Assembly (NCBI GenBank): GCA_003215655.1
Contig: QCKB01000008.1
Coordinates: forward strand, 1 to 64,000
DNA: 64,000 nucleotides
From: Prochlorococcus sp. AG-409-J16
GTDB lineage: Bacteria > Cyanobacteriota > Cyanobacteriia > PCC-6307 > Cyanobiaceae
Reading direction: 5' to 3'
Shown here: positions 42,341-51,009 of the stretch, piece after piece
How positions within the stretch are numbered: the stretch's first letter is position 1
How the letters are laid out: each line of letters starts with the position of its first letter
Notes under the pieces: model-generated
What the model was told of the DNA's origin: nothing
What the model saw: only the letters and a program-made list of their open reading frames with translations
Database searches by the model: none
Translations under genes and position numbers: made by a program

Positions 42341-44157
42341 GCGAGCTAATTACTGCTCTTCAAAACCCCCAGGCGCTGATCACCTTGGCAGTTTTGTCGA
42401 TTGCGGTGTTTTTATTTATTAGTGGGTCGCTTGCTCCTGAACTGACTGGTTTATTAAGCATGGCGTTGCTTATGGCAACCGGCGTTCTTGAGCCACAAAA
42501 AGCATTGTCAGGCTTTGGAAGCCCTGCCTTGATTACTTTAATGGGGCTTTTTGTAGTTTCAGCTGCATTATTTCGGAGTGGAGCCCTAGATCGTCTACGC
42601 GAACTAATTGCGTCAGAGCGTATTCGAACCTCAAGGAGATTAATAGCTTTAATGGGATTGGTTGTTGCACCAATATCAGGATTTGTCCCAAATACTCCTG
42701 TTGTAGCTTCTTTGTTGCCTGTAATTGAGGCTTGGTGTAACAGGCGAAAAATTTCTCCATCACGAGTTTTATTACCTCTTTCTTTTGCAACAGTGCTTGG
42801 GGGGACACTAACTCTCTTGGGAAGTTCAGTAAATCTCCTCGTAAGTGACATAAGTGAGCAACTTGGCTATGGCTCTTTAGAGCTGTTCAGTTTTACTGCA
42901 ATAGGTATACCCATTTGGTTGGTTGGGACTGTTTATCTTTTATTAGCTCCTCAGACTCTTTTGCCTGATCGCGGTAGTGATATTAATCAATTAACTGGTA
43001 ATAAAGATCAAATAGGTTATTGCACAGAGGTAACAATTCCTTTTCGTTCAGATTTAGTTGGTCGATCACTTCTTAATAGTCGATTACAGCGACGTTTTGA
43101 TGTGGATGTCCTTGAGCTGCAAAGAGGTAGAGAAAGATTCCTGCCACCGTTAGCAGACCGTAGGTTGGAGCCTGGGGATCGTTTATTGCTGAGAGTTACT
43201 AGATCAGATCTTTTACGCTTGCAACAAGAACACACTGTCCAGTTAGCAAGTACTGAAACTGATAAGGAGCCATTTTTGCAAACAGATTCTTCAGATTCAG
43301 ATGAAGGTCAGAAGACAGTAGAAGTTCTACTACCTGCTGGTTCGACTCTTGCAGGTGCAAGCCTTAGGGAGTTGCGCTTTAGGCAACGGCATAATGCCAC
43401 TGTTCTTGCTCTTCGTAGGGGCCAACAGACAGTTCAAGAACGACTAGGACAAGCAGTTTTGAGGGAAGGCGATGTCTTATTGCTCCAGGCTCCTATGGAT
43501 TCAATAAGGGGGCTCCAGTCCAATAATGATTTGCTTGTGCTTGATCAGTTGGAGTCTGACTTGCCAACGGTTCGGCGTAAACCGTTGGCTATTTCGATTG
43601 CTTTAGGAATGCTTGTTGTCCCAACAGTCACGCCCTTACCTTTAGTCGCATCAGTGCTTCTTGCTGCTATAGCGATGGTAGCCGGAGGATGTCTCCCCCC
43701 TGGAGAGGTACAGCGATCAATTCGTTTGGATGTAATTTTGCTGATTGGCTCTCTTTCAAGTTTCAGCGTGGCTATTCAGCACACTGGATTGGCTGATGCT
43801 TTGGCAACTAGTCTTGACAAACTCATATTTGGATGGCCTACGTATATCTCTTTATTAGTTGTTTTCTTTGCGACAACCATATTTACTCAGTTCATTAGTA
43901 ATGCTGCCTCTGTAGCTTTGCTTGCTCCGGTGGCTATTCAACTTGCACCTTCAATGCATTTACCGCCTAAAGCTCTTTTGATTACTGTTTTATTTGGAGC
44001 CAGTCAATCTTTTTTGACACCTATGGGTTACCAGACAAACTTGATGGTTTTTGGTCCAGGACGCTATCGATTTCTTGATGTAACTCGATATGGTTTTGGT
44101 CTTACAGTTTTAGTGACTTTAATGATCCCAGGTTTAATTCTTTGGCAATACGGATGA
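42337..44157 (+). CDS. SLC13/DASS-family anion transporter with RCK-C domains
   Basis: 606 residues. Two membrane blocks (about 10-210 and 415-600, roughly 10 or more helices) flank two cytoplasmic RCK-C/TrkA-C domains (about 225-300 and 325-400; IPFRSDLVGRSLLNSRLQ and LLPAGSTLAGASLRELRF). Transporter motifs: NTPVVASLLPVI in the first half and FISNAASVALLAPVAIQ near the end. Family members move sulfate or dicarboxylates with sodium; SLC13 plus RCK-C resembles algal/cyanobacterial sulfate transporters. Translationally coupled to hflX. Substrate not proven. Confidence 0.88.
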   Translation: MSELITALQNPQALITLAVLSIAVFLFISGSLAPELTGLLSMALLMATGVLEPQKALSGFGSPALITLMGLFVVSAALFRSGALDRLRELIASERIRTSRRLIALMGLVVAPISGFVPNTPVVASLLPVIEAWCNRRKISPSRVLLPLSFATVLGGTLTLLGSSVNLLVSDISEQLGYGSLELFSFTAIGIPIWLVGTVYLLLAPQTLLPDRGSDINQLTGNKDQIGYCTEVTIPFRSDLVGRSLLNSRLQRRFDVDVLELQRGRERFLPPLADRRLEPGDRLLLRVTRSDLLRLQQEHTVQLASTETDKEPFLQTDSSDSDEGQKTVEVLLPAGSTLAGASLRELRFRQRHNATVLALRRGQQTVQERLGQAVLREGDVLLLQAPMDSIRGLQSNNDLLVLDQLESDLPTVRRKPLAISIALGMLVVPTVTPLPLVASVLLAAIAMVAGGCLPPGEVQRSIRLDVILLIGSLSSFSVAIQHTGLADALATSLDKLIFGWPTYISLLVVFFATTIFTQFISNAASVALLAPVAIQLAPSMHLPPKALLITVLFGASQSFLTPMGYQTNLMVFGPGRYRFLDVTRYGFGLTVLVTLMIPGLILWQYG

Positions 44158-44255
44158 TCTATGGAATCATTTGACTATATTTATTGGTCTATTTTAGACG
44201 TCTTCCTAAGCGTTAAATGTTTTTTTGCTCTATTGCATGATTAGGAAAGATAACA

Positions 44256-45659
44256 GTGCAATTTCCTAAAGCCATTCACCGTACTCAAGAAAGGTATCGA
44301 CGTTTAACGGTACCTCAGTTCACTGTATTAACAGGACTATTGGTGATTTTTATTGGAACATTAATTCTCTCAACACCCTTGTGTTCCCAATCAGATGTTG
44401 GTTTATGGGAAGCATTTTTTACGGCCACTTCAGCTGTAACAGTGACAGGCCTAACAATTATTGATATTGATCAAGATCTCACAATGTTTGGACAGGGAAT
44501 CCTTGCGGTAATGCTCCTTATAGGGGGACTTGGCCTTATGGCAATAACTACTTTTTTACAAGGGTTTGTTGTAAGGGGTACTGAATTGAGGACCAGATTA
44601 GATGGAGGTAAGACACTGGATGAATTCGGGGTTGGTGGTGTCGGAAAGACGTTTCGAGGCATTGCTGCTACCGCCACAGTTTTGATTTTGATTGGATCAA
44701 GTGTTCTTTATAACTTTGGGTTTACTGACATTCCCAACTCAAGAGAAAGGCTTTGGGCTTCCTTGTTCCACAGCATCTCCGCTTACAACAATGCTGGGTT
44801 TGGTTTGTGGTCCGACAGCATGCAGCAATATCGAAATAATTGGGTTGTAAATGTGGTGATTATTTTGTTAGTTGTTTTAGGAGGGTTGGGTTGGAGAGTT
44901 ACTAGTGATTTATGGGGTCAGCGAAAAAGACTTCGGCGGAGATCGTTAAGTCTTCATACACGTCTAGTGCTTCGCACATCTCTTTGGCTAACCCTATTTG
45001 GAACTGTTGGATTGATGATTACAGAGTCTCTAAGTTATGGGAATTTCTTTTCAGGAATTGGGTGGTCTGAGCGACTTATTAGTTCACTATTTGAATCTGT
45101 TAGTGCAAGAACTGCTGGTTTTACTACTATGCCTCTGTCCTTGGAAAGCATTTCTGACTCAGGTTTGCTTTTATTGATGACACTTATGTTTATAGGTGCC
45201 AGTCCAGGTGGAACAGGAGGCGGGATTAAAACTACAACTTTTGCAGCCTTAATGGCTGCAACCCGTTCTACTCTCCGTGGACAAGATGAGGTGGTTATTC
45301 GAAATCGTCAAATTTCAGACAAAGTCGTACTTAAAGCTGTAGGTATTACAGCAGGCTCACTTTTGTTTGTGTTGATTATGGCTTTGTTATTAGGTATGAC
45401 AAGTAATTTCGCAGGAGAAAAACCTTTTTCATTTTTGGAGATGCTCTTTACCTGCATTTCAGCTTTTGCAACCGTGGGCTTTGATGTTGGCGTAACCGAA
45501 AAACTTGACCATTTTGGTCAATTGGTATTAATTGTCGGAATGTTTGTTGGAAGGTTGGGGATTTTGCTTCTTTTAAGTGCAATATGGGAATCAGTTTACC
45601 GAGGACGATTTAACCATCAGAATCGTATTGGTTACCCCAAAGAAGACTTGTATGTCTGA
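44256..45659 (+). CDS. ktrB: Potassium/sodium uptake channel subunit, KtrB/NtpJ type
   Basis: 467 residues, start GTG preceded by AGGAAAGA. Four M1-P-M2 units are expected; filter-type segments are visible: AVTVTGLTII, SISAYNNAGFGLWSDS, SARTAGFTTMPL and ISAFATVGFDVG, each with a conserved glycine. Works with the KtrA gene next downstream (25 bases). In cyanobacteria Ktr is Na-dependent K uptake important for osmotic response. Confidence 0.93.
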   Translation: MQFPKAIHRTQERYRRLTVPQFTVLTGLLVIFIGTLILSTPLCSQSDVGLWEAFFTATSAVTVTGLTIIDIDQDLTMFGQGILAVMLLIGGLGLMAITTFLQGFVVRGTELRTRLDGGKTLDEFGVGGVGKTFRGIAATATVLILIGSSVLYNFGFTDIPNSRERLWASLFHSISAYNNAGFGLWSDSMQQYRNNWVVNVVIILLVVLGGLGWRVTSDLWGQRKRLRRRSLSLHTRLVLRTSLWLTLFGTVGLMITESLSYGNFFSGIGWSERLISSLFESVSARTAGFTTMPLSLESISDSGLLLLMTLMFIGASPGGTGGGIKTTTFAALMAATRSTLRGQDEVVIRNRQISDKVVLKAVGITAGSLLFVLIMALLLGMTSNFAGEKPFSFLEMLFTCISAFATVGFDVGVTEKLDHFGQLVLIVGMFVGRLGILLLLSAIWESVYRGRFNHQNRIGYPKEDLYV

Positions 45660-45683
45660 TCTGTTTTTTGCTGAGGGATTGTT

Positions 45684-46388
45684 ATGAGGGAATGGTGGCA
45701 ATGGTCTGCGAGACAGGCAACTGATGAGTTGGGTTTTGCAGTAGTAGGTGTAGGTCGTTTTGGTACAGCTGTTTGCAGGGAGCTGATTAGTAATGATGCT
45801 GATGTACTTGCAATAGATAGCTCAGAGCGAGCAATAGAAGAACTACGCCAAGTTGAGCCTTCAATAGAAGCAAGAGTAGTTGACTGTACTGATGAAGAGT
45901 CGATGAGAGCAGCTGGTGTTTTAGAGATGGGAACTGTTGTTGTTGGCATAAGCGAGCCTATTGAAGCAAGTATTACTACAACACTGATTGCAAAGGACAG
46001 TGAAGGAAGTCGAGTACGCCAGGTTATTGCTAGGGCAACGAGTGATCTTCATGAAAAGATGTTGAAGAGAGTTGGAGCTGACCGTGTTGTATTTCCATCA
46101 AGGCAACAGGGTGAGCGTTTAGGCCTTGAACTCGTACGTCCAAACCTTATAGAACGTCTAGAACTTGATAACAAAACGTGTATTGATGAGATCAAAGTCC
46201 CAGAAATTTTTGTTGGTCGTTCTCTTCGTGATTTAAACCTTCGTAAAAATTATCTAGTTAATGTTCTTGCGGCAGGTCCTATAAAGGGCTTAACGGTAAA
46301 TCCCCCTGCGAGATTTGTTTTGAAGAAGAGTCATGTTTTAGTAGTGATGGGATTAATAGAAGACATCCAGAAACTTCCTAAAACATAA
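45684..46388 (+). CDS. ktrA: KtrA, regulatory subunit of Ktr system (TrkA-N/TrkA-C)
   Basis: 234 residues. Rossmann nucleotide-binding RCK-N: FAVVGVGRFGTAVCREL, then the acidic end DVLAIDSS, followed by RCK-C (about 150-234, IDEIKVPEIFVGRSLRDLNL). Gates KtrB through ATP/NAD(H) binding. 24 bases after ktrB. Usual length. Confidence 0.95.
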   Translation: MREWWQWSARQATDELGFAVVGVGRFGTAVCRELISNDADVLAIDSSERAIEELRQVEPSIEARVVDCTDEESMRAAGVLEMGTVVVGISEPIEASITTTLIAKDSEGSRVRQVIARATSDLHEKMLKRVGADRVVFPSRQQGERLGLELVRPNLIERLELDNKTCIDEIKVPEIFVGRSLRDLNLRKNYLVNVLAAGPIKGLTVNPPARFVLKKSHVLVVMGLIEDIQKLPKT

Positions 46389-46393
46389 ATTAA

Positions 46394-47542
46394 ATGATCG
46401 TGGTGGGCCTAATGAGCGGCACCAGTGCTGATGGTATTGATGCTGTACTTGTGGAGTTCAGAGGACCATCGTCAAAGCCAAAGTGGAAGATTCTGAATTT
46501 CGCCTCAATTTCTTATCCAGATTCCCTTCGGGAAGCGGTTGTCCAATTTGGTCAAGGCAAGCTTTTTAGTGGTTCAGAATTTTTAGAAGTATTAGAGGCA
46601 GTAACTGAATTTCATGCAAAGGCTGCTCAATTGTGTGATCCACAATCTCAATCAGAATTAGTGGGCTGTCATGGTCAAACTCTTTGGCATCGTCCACCAG
46701 AGAAAGATAGACGAGGAGGAAGTTTGCAAGTTTTGCAAGCACCCTTGCTTGCTCAACTTCTAAACAAAACGATTATTTATGACTTTCGAGCTGCAGATAT
46801 TGCCTTAGGGGGCCATGGAGCTCCATTGGTTCCTAAACCAGATGTTGCTCTGTTGGGAAGGGTTGGAGGTTGGCGTGCAGTCTTAAATCTTGGGGGTATC
46901 GCAAACTTGACTCTTATTCCTCCTCAAAATGGCCCGGATCGATTGGCCTCCATTATTGGTTGGGACTGTGGCCCAGCAAACAGTCTGGTGGATTTGGCTA
47001 TGGAAAAAATAACTAATGGGAAGCTGCTCTGTGACTTGGATGGGGCTTGCGCTGCAAGAGGTAATCCTGATTTAGATGTAATAAGCGATTGGCTAATGGA
47101 GCCTTTCTTTAATGTTATTCCGCCTAAATCGACAGGTAGAGATCAATTTGGGATTGCAGATTTAGAGCGACGCTTAGAAACAATGAAGAATATGTCCGAT
47201 CAAAATCAAATAGCTACTCTTACTAGCTTTACAGCTGCAATAGTTGCGCAAGACTTAGAAAGGCTTTATCAAAGAAGCTTTATTCGCCCTTTAGAGTTAA
47301 TTGTCTCTGGAGGAGGGAGTCGAAATCCAGTCATGCTTGAGGAAATAAGACGGAGATGTAAGGGTATTGCGATATCAACTGTTGATCAATATGGAATTTC
47401 TTGTAAAGCTAGAGAGCCATTGGTATTTGCACTTCTCGCTTGGTGGAATGAGCGAAAGTATCCAGGTAATTCACCTTCTATAACAGGTGCCAATCATTCA
47501 GTGGTTCTTGGTGAGAGGGCTATCCCGACTTCGCCTTTTTAG
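46394..47542 (+). CDS. anmK: Anhydro-N-acetylmuramic acid kinase
   Basis: 382 residues. Converts 1,6-anhydroMurNAc to MurNAc-6-P in cell-wall recycling. Starts MIVVGLMSGTSADGIDAVL, the family N terminus. Continues with CHGQTLWHRPP, YDFRAADIALGGHGAPLVP, NLGGIANLT, DCGPANSLVD and ELIVSGGGSRNPVML. Five bases after ktrA on the same strand. Confidence 0.96.
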   Translation: MIVVGLMSGTSADGIDAVLVEFRGPSSKPKWKILNFASISYPDSLREAVVQFGQGKLFSGSEFLEVLEAVTEFHAKAAQLCDPQSQSELVGCHGQTLWHRPPEKDRRGGSLQVLQAPLLAQLLNKTIIYDFRAADIALGGHGAPLVPKPDVALLGRVGGWRAVLNLGGIANLTLIPPQNGPDRLASIIGWDCGPANSLVDLAMEKITNGKLLCDLDGACAARGNPDLDVISDWLMEPFFNVIPPKSTGRDQFGIADLERRLETMKNMSDQNQIATLTSFTAAIVAQDLERLYQRSFIRPLELIVSGGGSRNPVMLEEIRRRCKGIAISTVDQYGISCKAREPLVFALLAWWNERKYPGNSPSITGANHSVVLGERAIPTSPF

Positions 47543-47582
47543 AACACATTTGTTGGTTCAATAATCCTTGGCTTTTCAATTT

Positions 47583-47891
47583 TTAGGATGGTCGATATAT
47601 ACGTAGGCGTCGTGGAGCACCTCTTAGTCTTCGAGGTTGCTGTGCTTCCAGAGCTGATCTGAAGCCTTCTGTAGTAGTTAAAGATTGATTTAGTTCAAGA
47701 GCATTAGCACCTTCTTCGTATGTCTGAATGCCTTTTTGAATAATCACCTTGGCCATATTGCTTACCGTTCTCGACTCTTTTTCGGCTAAGGCCGCTAAGC
47801 GATTGCATAAGTCTTCAGGCAGCACAACTTGCACCCTTGGGGATTTCGGCTTGCCATTTGATGAAGTTTGGCGGGTTGCCACGACCCTCAA
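47583..47891 (-). CDS. Ribbon-helix-helix (CopG-like) protein
   Basis: 102 residues. The centre VQVVLPEDLCNRLAALAEKESRTVSNMAKVIIQKGI (about residues 20-55) fits a ribbon-helix-helix DNA-binding fold: beta strand, two helices with a Ser/Asn turn. N-terminal part is basic and may be disordered, C-terminal part ends in Arg-rich PRRLRGAPRRLRIYRPS. Convergent with anmK. Target unknown. Antitoxin-like size, but no toxin partner is visible. Confidence 0.75.
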   Translation of the reverse strand: MRVVATRQTSSNGKPKSPRVQVVLPEDLCNRLAALAEKESRTVSNMAKVIIQKGIQTYEEGANALELNQSLTTTEGFRSALEAQQPRRLRGAPRRLRIYRPS

Positions 47892-48062
47892 AAAGTAACT
47901 GTTAATAACTAGTGTACAGAGGTATGCAAGGATAGTATCCAGGAGTATGCTTTTAAGACCGTTGAATGCTCTTTCTCAAAAGAGAGTGGATGGACTTTTG
48001 CCTTTCTGTGCTTTTAGCCATTGGGGTTTTAAGTCCTAATCAAATTTCGAAATACCAAACCA

Positions 48063-48428
48063 ATGGATCGCCAAATCACAAAACCATCCCTTCCTCAATC
48101 ACCTAGGGCGAAAATTTCCAAATCGGGAGAAAGTGCGATTAGCACAAGATCCCCACGAAAAAGGGCGCGTAGGTCTCCTGACAAAAGTGATGTACTGATT
48201 TCTGCAGTAATTAGCACTTACCTACTTACCCATCTCCACCATGTTTTGCAAAGAGCGGAATACAGAGCTGCTAAGGACGGCCGTGAGTCGCAAGCTGCCA
48301 ACTTCGCTCAATTAAGGAAGGTTTTATGTATGGATGCCCGGAGCATGTCAGATGCCTTTGCTACAGGAGTTAGAGATAGAAGTCTCGAAAAATTTAAACA
48401 ACCACAAATTGAGTCAAATGCTGCTTAG
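48063..48428 (+). CDS. Basic hypothetical protein (121 aa)
   Basis: N-terminal ~45 residues are Ser/Arg/Lys/Pro-rich and look disordered (STRSPRKRARRSPDKSD). The rest is helical (LISAVISTYLLTHLHHVLQRAEYRAAKDGRESQAANFAQLRKVL). Could bind nucleic acid through the basic tail. Nothing recognised. About 35 bases before the Nif11-like gene, on the same strand. Confidence 0.65.
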   Translation: MDRQITKPSLPQSPRAKISKSGESAISTRSPRKRARRSPDKSDVLISAVISTYLLTHLHHVLQRAEYRAAKDGRESQAANFAQLRKVLCMDARSMSDAFATGVRDRSLEKFKQPQIESNAA

Positions 48429-48460
48429 CTGAATAGGGTTCAAACAGTCCTATTATTTTT

Positions 48461-48691
48461 ATGAGCAGTAACTCCGCTGAGCTATACGCGCGCATTCAGA
48501 AAGATGACGAATTAGTCCAGACTCTTTTTAGGCAGGCATTACAAGACCCCCAAGGAGCCTTGCAAGCTATTTGTGATCTAGGTGAGAGTATTGGATTACC
48601 TGTAACTGTTGAAGAAGTAAAGAATTACTTGGCAAGCTTGGATGACGAAAATACTAAGCAGTGGCTTATCAAGGCGAGAGGGGGGCTTTAA
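48461..48691 (+). CDS. Nif11-like small protein ending in Gly-Gly
   Basis: 76 residues. The pattern (SAELYARIQKDDELVQTLFRQ, LQAICDLGESIGLPVTVEEVKNYL) resembles the Nif11 domain (L-x-x-x-I/L-x-x-D-x-x-L, then I-x-x-x-G-x-x-I/V-T-x-E-E-L). Nif11 proteins serve as leader peptides for ribosomal peptide natural products, including prochlorosins of picocyanobacteria, which end their leader at a double glycine. Here the protein stops right after ARGGL, so there is no core peptide. The 3' end overlaps the minus-strand gene at 48669 by 23 bases. Confidence 0.65.
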   Translation: MSSNSAELYARIQKDDELVQTLFRQALQDPQGALQAICDLGESIGLPVTVEEVKNYLASLDDENTKQWLIKARGGL

Positions 48692-48860
48692 GCTTTTCGT
48701 TTGGTTTTATTGATTGTTCATGTTTTATAGGTAAAGAGGGATCCAGCTTCCTTTTGTCATAACCCCCACCGCCTGCCAAGCTCCAAAAGAACCAATAGCT
48801 AGGGATTGCCAATCCTGCTGCTAAAACCAAAGCTGTAATTTGTTCCAGTCGCACCATCAT
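48669..48860 (-). CDS. Small single-pass membrane protein
   Basis: 63 residues from the ATG pair at 48860 (MMVRLEQITALVLAAGLAI...). One N-terminal transmembrane helix (about 8-28), GGGG hinge (SLAGGGGYDKRKLD), then a Lys/Pro-rich cytoplasmic or lumenal tail. An extra upstream ATG at 48881 adds seven residues. Converges on and overlaps the Nif11-like gene. Not recognised. Confidence 0.5.
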   Translation of the reverse strand: MMVRLEQITALVLAAGLAIPSYWFFWSLAGGGGYDKRKLDPSLPIKHEQSIKPNEKLKAPLSP

Positions 48861-48936
48861 CGTGGATCCGGAATGCACCACTTTAGTCTGCCGTTTCTTA
48901 CGATCTTAAAGATGCTTTTACGTTTGGATCTAAATA

Positions 48937-50661
48937 GTGCTTCGACTTGAACAAGTCAGCAAGATATACCCATCTAATGAAGTTCTTCGGAATATCACTT
49001 GGGAAGTCAAGGCTGGAGATCGGATAGGACTTGTGGGTGTAAATGGCGCTGGGAAGTCGACTCAGTTAGAAATTATTGCTGGATTGGAAGAAGCCAGTTC
49101 TGGGGAGATTTTGCGACAAGGCAATCCAAAGATTTCATATCTCAAACAAGAATTTGATGTTGATTTAAAGAAAACAGTACGTGAGGAGTTATTTCAAGCA
49201 TTTGGAGACGCAGCTACTTTGATTAATAAAATGAGATTTGTAGAAGAAGAAATGACTTCTTCTAGAGCTATAATAGACAGCAATTTTCTCGATAAACTTA
49301 TAGAAAAATTAGGTTATCTCCAAGGTCAATTTGAGGCTATTCATGGCTATCAACTTCAAGCAAAAGTTGAGAAGCTTCTACCTTCAATAGGATTTACTAA
49401 TAAAGAAGCTGATCAATTAGTAGGAGAATTCTCAGGTGGCTGGCAAATGAGAATTGCACTTGGGAAAATACTTCTTCAAGAACCCGATCTTTTGCTGTTA
49501 GATGAACCAACAAACCATTTAGATATTGAAACGATAAATTGGTTGGAGAATTATTTGAATAAACAGACAGCTGCCCTAGTTGTTATTAGTCATGACCGCA
49601 CATTCTTAGATCGAGTTTGCACGCAAATTGTAAGCACTGAAAATGGCATTTCTAGGACTTATTTAGGTAATTATAGTTCTCATTTGGAACAAAAGAAATT
49701 AGAGAAAGAGTCTTTGCAAGCTGCTTTTGAAAGACAGCAAAAAGACTTTGCTACACAACAGATCTATATAGATCGCTTTAGGGCTAGTGCGACTAGAAGC
49801 ACTCAGGCTAAATCCAGGGAGAAACTTTTAGAAAAAGTTGAACGTATTGAGGCTCCTGTAGAAAGTATTAATCAACCTTCTTTTAGATTTCCGCCTGCAC
49901 CTAGATCAGGTAGGCAAGTCGCAATAATTGAGGACTTAACACATAGTTATGGTGAAAAAATACTATTTTTAGGAGCAAATCTAGAAGTTGACCCAGGAAA
50001 TCGCATTGCTTTTGTCGGACCTAATGGTTCAGGCAAATCAACTCTTTTGCGTTTAATTATGGGGATTGAGTTCCCAGATGAAGGTAAAGCTCATATTGGC
50101 TCGCATAATGTTAAAGCAGGTTATTTCGAACAGAATCAGGCAGAAGCTCTTGATTTACAAAAGACAGTTATTGAGACAATGTTTGAAGTGGTTCCTGATT
50201 GGAATCAAACCAAGGTAAGGTCTTTATTGGGTGGTTTTTGTTTTACCAAGGAATCAGTTTTTAATAAGGTTGAAAAATTAAGTGGTGGAGAAAAGGCAAG
50301 ACTGGCCCTTGCCTTGATGTTGCTCAAACCCTCGAACCTTTTGATCCTTGATGAACCAACCAATCACCTTGATATTCCTGCAAAGCAGATGCTTGAAGAT
50401 GCATTAAGGGAATACACGGGATCTGCTTTATTGGTATCCCATGATCGTTATTTTATCTCGCGAGTTGCTAATCGCATTGTTGAATTGCGCGATGGAGAAC
50501 TGGTGCTCTATAGAGGAGATTATTCTTATTACTTAGAGAAAAAGGAAGAAGAGAAAAAGGCAATGCTCAAAGGATTGAAATTAGCCGAGATTGAAGCTAA
50601 GCGAATAGCTAATCGAGATCGACAACGCAAGCGAAAGGCTCAGAAAAGAAAGGCCCTTTAG
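48937..50661 (+). CDS. ABC-F family ATPase (Uup/YheS-like)
   Basis: 574 residues, two ABC cassettes and no membrane part. First: Walker A VGVNGAGKSTQ, signature FSGGWQMRIALG, Walker B LLLLDEPTNHLDIE. Second: [25 protein letters not shown] and LLILDEPTNHLDIP. The linker and basic C-terminal end (KRIANRDRQRKRKAQKRK) match translational ABC-F proteins acting on ribosomes. GTG start (MLRLEQVSKIY). Confidence 0.93.
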   Translation: MLRLEQVSKIYPSNEVLRNITWEVKAGDRIGLVGVNGAGKSTQLEIIAGLEEASSGEILRQGNPKISYLKQEFDVDLKKTVREELFQAFGDAATLINKMRFVEEEMTSSRAIIDSNFLDKLIEKLGYLQGQFEAIHGYQLQAKVEKLLPSIGFTNKEADQLVGEFSGGWQMRIALGKILLQEPDLLLLDEPTNHLDIETINWLENYLNKQTAALVVISHDRTFLDRVCTQIVSTENGISRTYLGNYSSHLEQKKLEKESLQAAFERQQKDFATQQIYIDRFRASATRSTQAKSREKLLEKVERIEAPVESINQPSFRFPPAPRSGRQVAIIEDLTHSYGEKILFLGANLEVDPGNRIAFVGPNGSGKSTLLRLIMGIEFPDEGKAHIGSHNVKAGYFEQNQAEALDLQKTVIETMFEVVPDWNQTKVRSLLGGFCFTKESVFNKVEKLSGGEKARLALALMLLKPSNLLILDEPTNHLDIPAKQMLEDALREYTGSALLVSHDRYFISRVANRIVELRDGELVLYRGDYSYYLEKKEEEKKAMLKGLKLAEIEAKRIANRDRQRKRKAQKRKAL

Positions 50662-50777
50662 GGTGAAGAAGGTAAATTTTGACTAAAAAACTTCATAATT
50701 CATTAGGCATGAAGACTCATTTTTCTTTACCAGCCGTAAAGATCAGCATAGGCTAACAAAAGTCTTTAAGCACTCAA

Positions 50778-50945
50778 GTGGATATTTCTTTCTCACATGG
50801 TTCAAATACAGGGGATCAAGATTCAAGCCTTGCTCAAGGCTGGGATGAGGTAGAAACATATTTTGAATGCATCACCACATGTTCAGTTGATGATGGGGAA
50901 TGTATAACCAGATGCGTAGAACAGTTAAGAGAGACTGAACACTAG
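50778..50945 (+). CDS. Four-cysteine mini-protein (55 aa)
   Basis: Starts at GTG; a stop lies 8 codons upstream. The product has an acidic N terminus and a compact C-terminal half with cysteines in the pattern C-x3-C-x6-C-x3-C (ECITTCSVDDGECITRC), which could bind a metal or Fe-S cluster or form two disulfides in a helical hairpin (the spacing suits a CHCH-like twin C-x3-C). Such small Cys proteins are seen in cyanobacteria. It lies alone between the ABC-F gene and htrA. Confidence 0.65.
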   Translation: MDISFSHGSNTGDQDSSLAQGWDEVETYFECITTCSVDDGECITRCVEQLRETEH

Positions 50946-51009
50946 GCTTCTTTCTGAGGTTGATACCGACAATAAAAAATATATTATCAAGCTATATAAT
51001 AATTACATT

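Noticed and set aside
47583-48428. Ribbon-helix-helix protein as antitoxin with a neighbouring toxin
   Set aside because: The neighbours do not resemble toxins (one is convergent anmK, the other a basic helical protein on the other strand).
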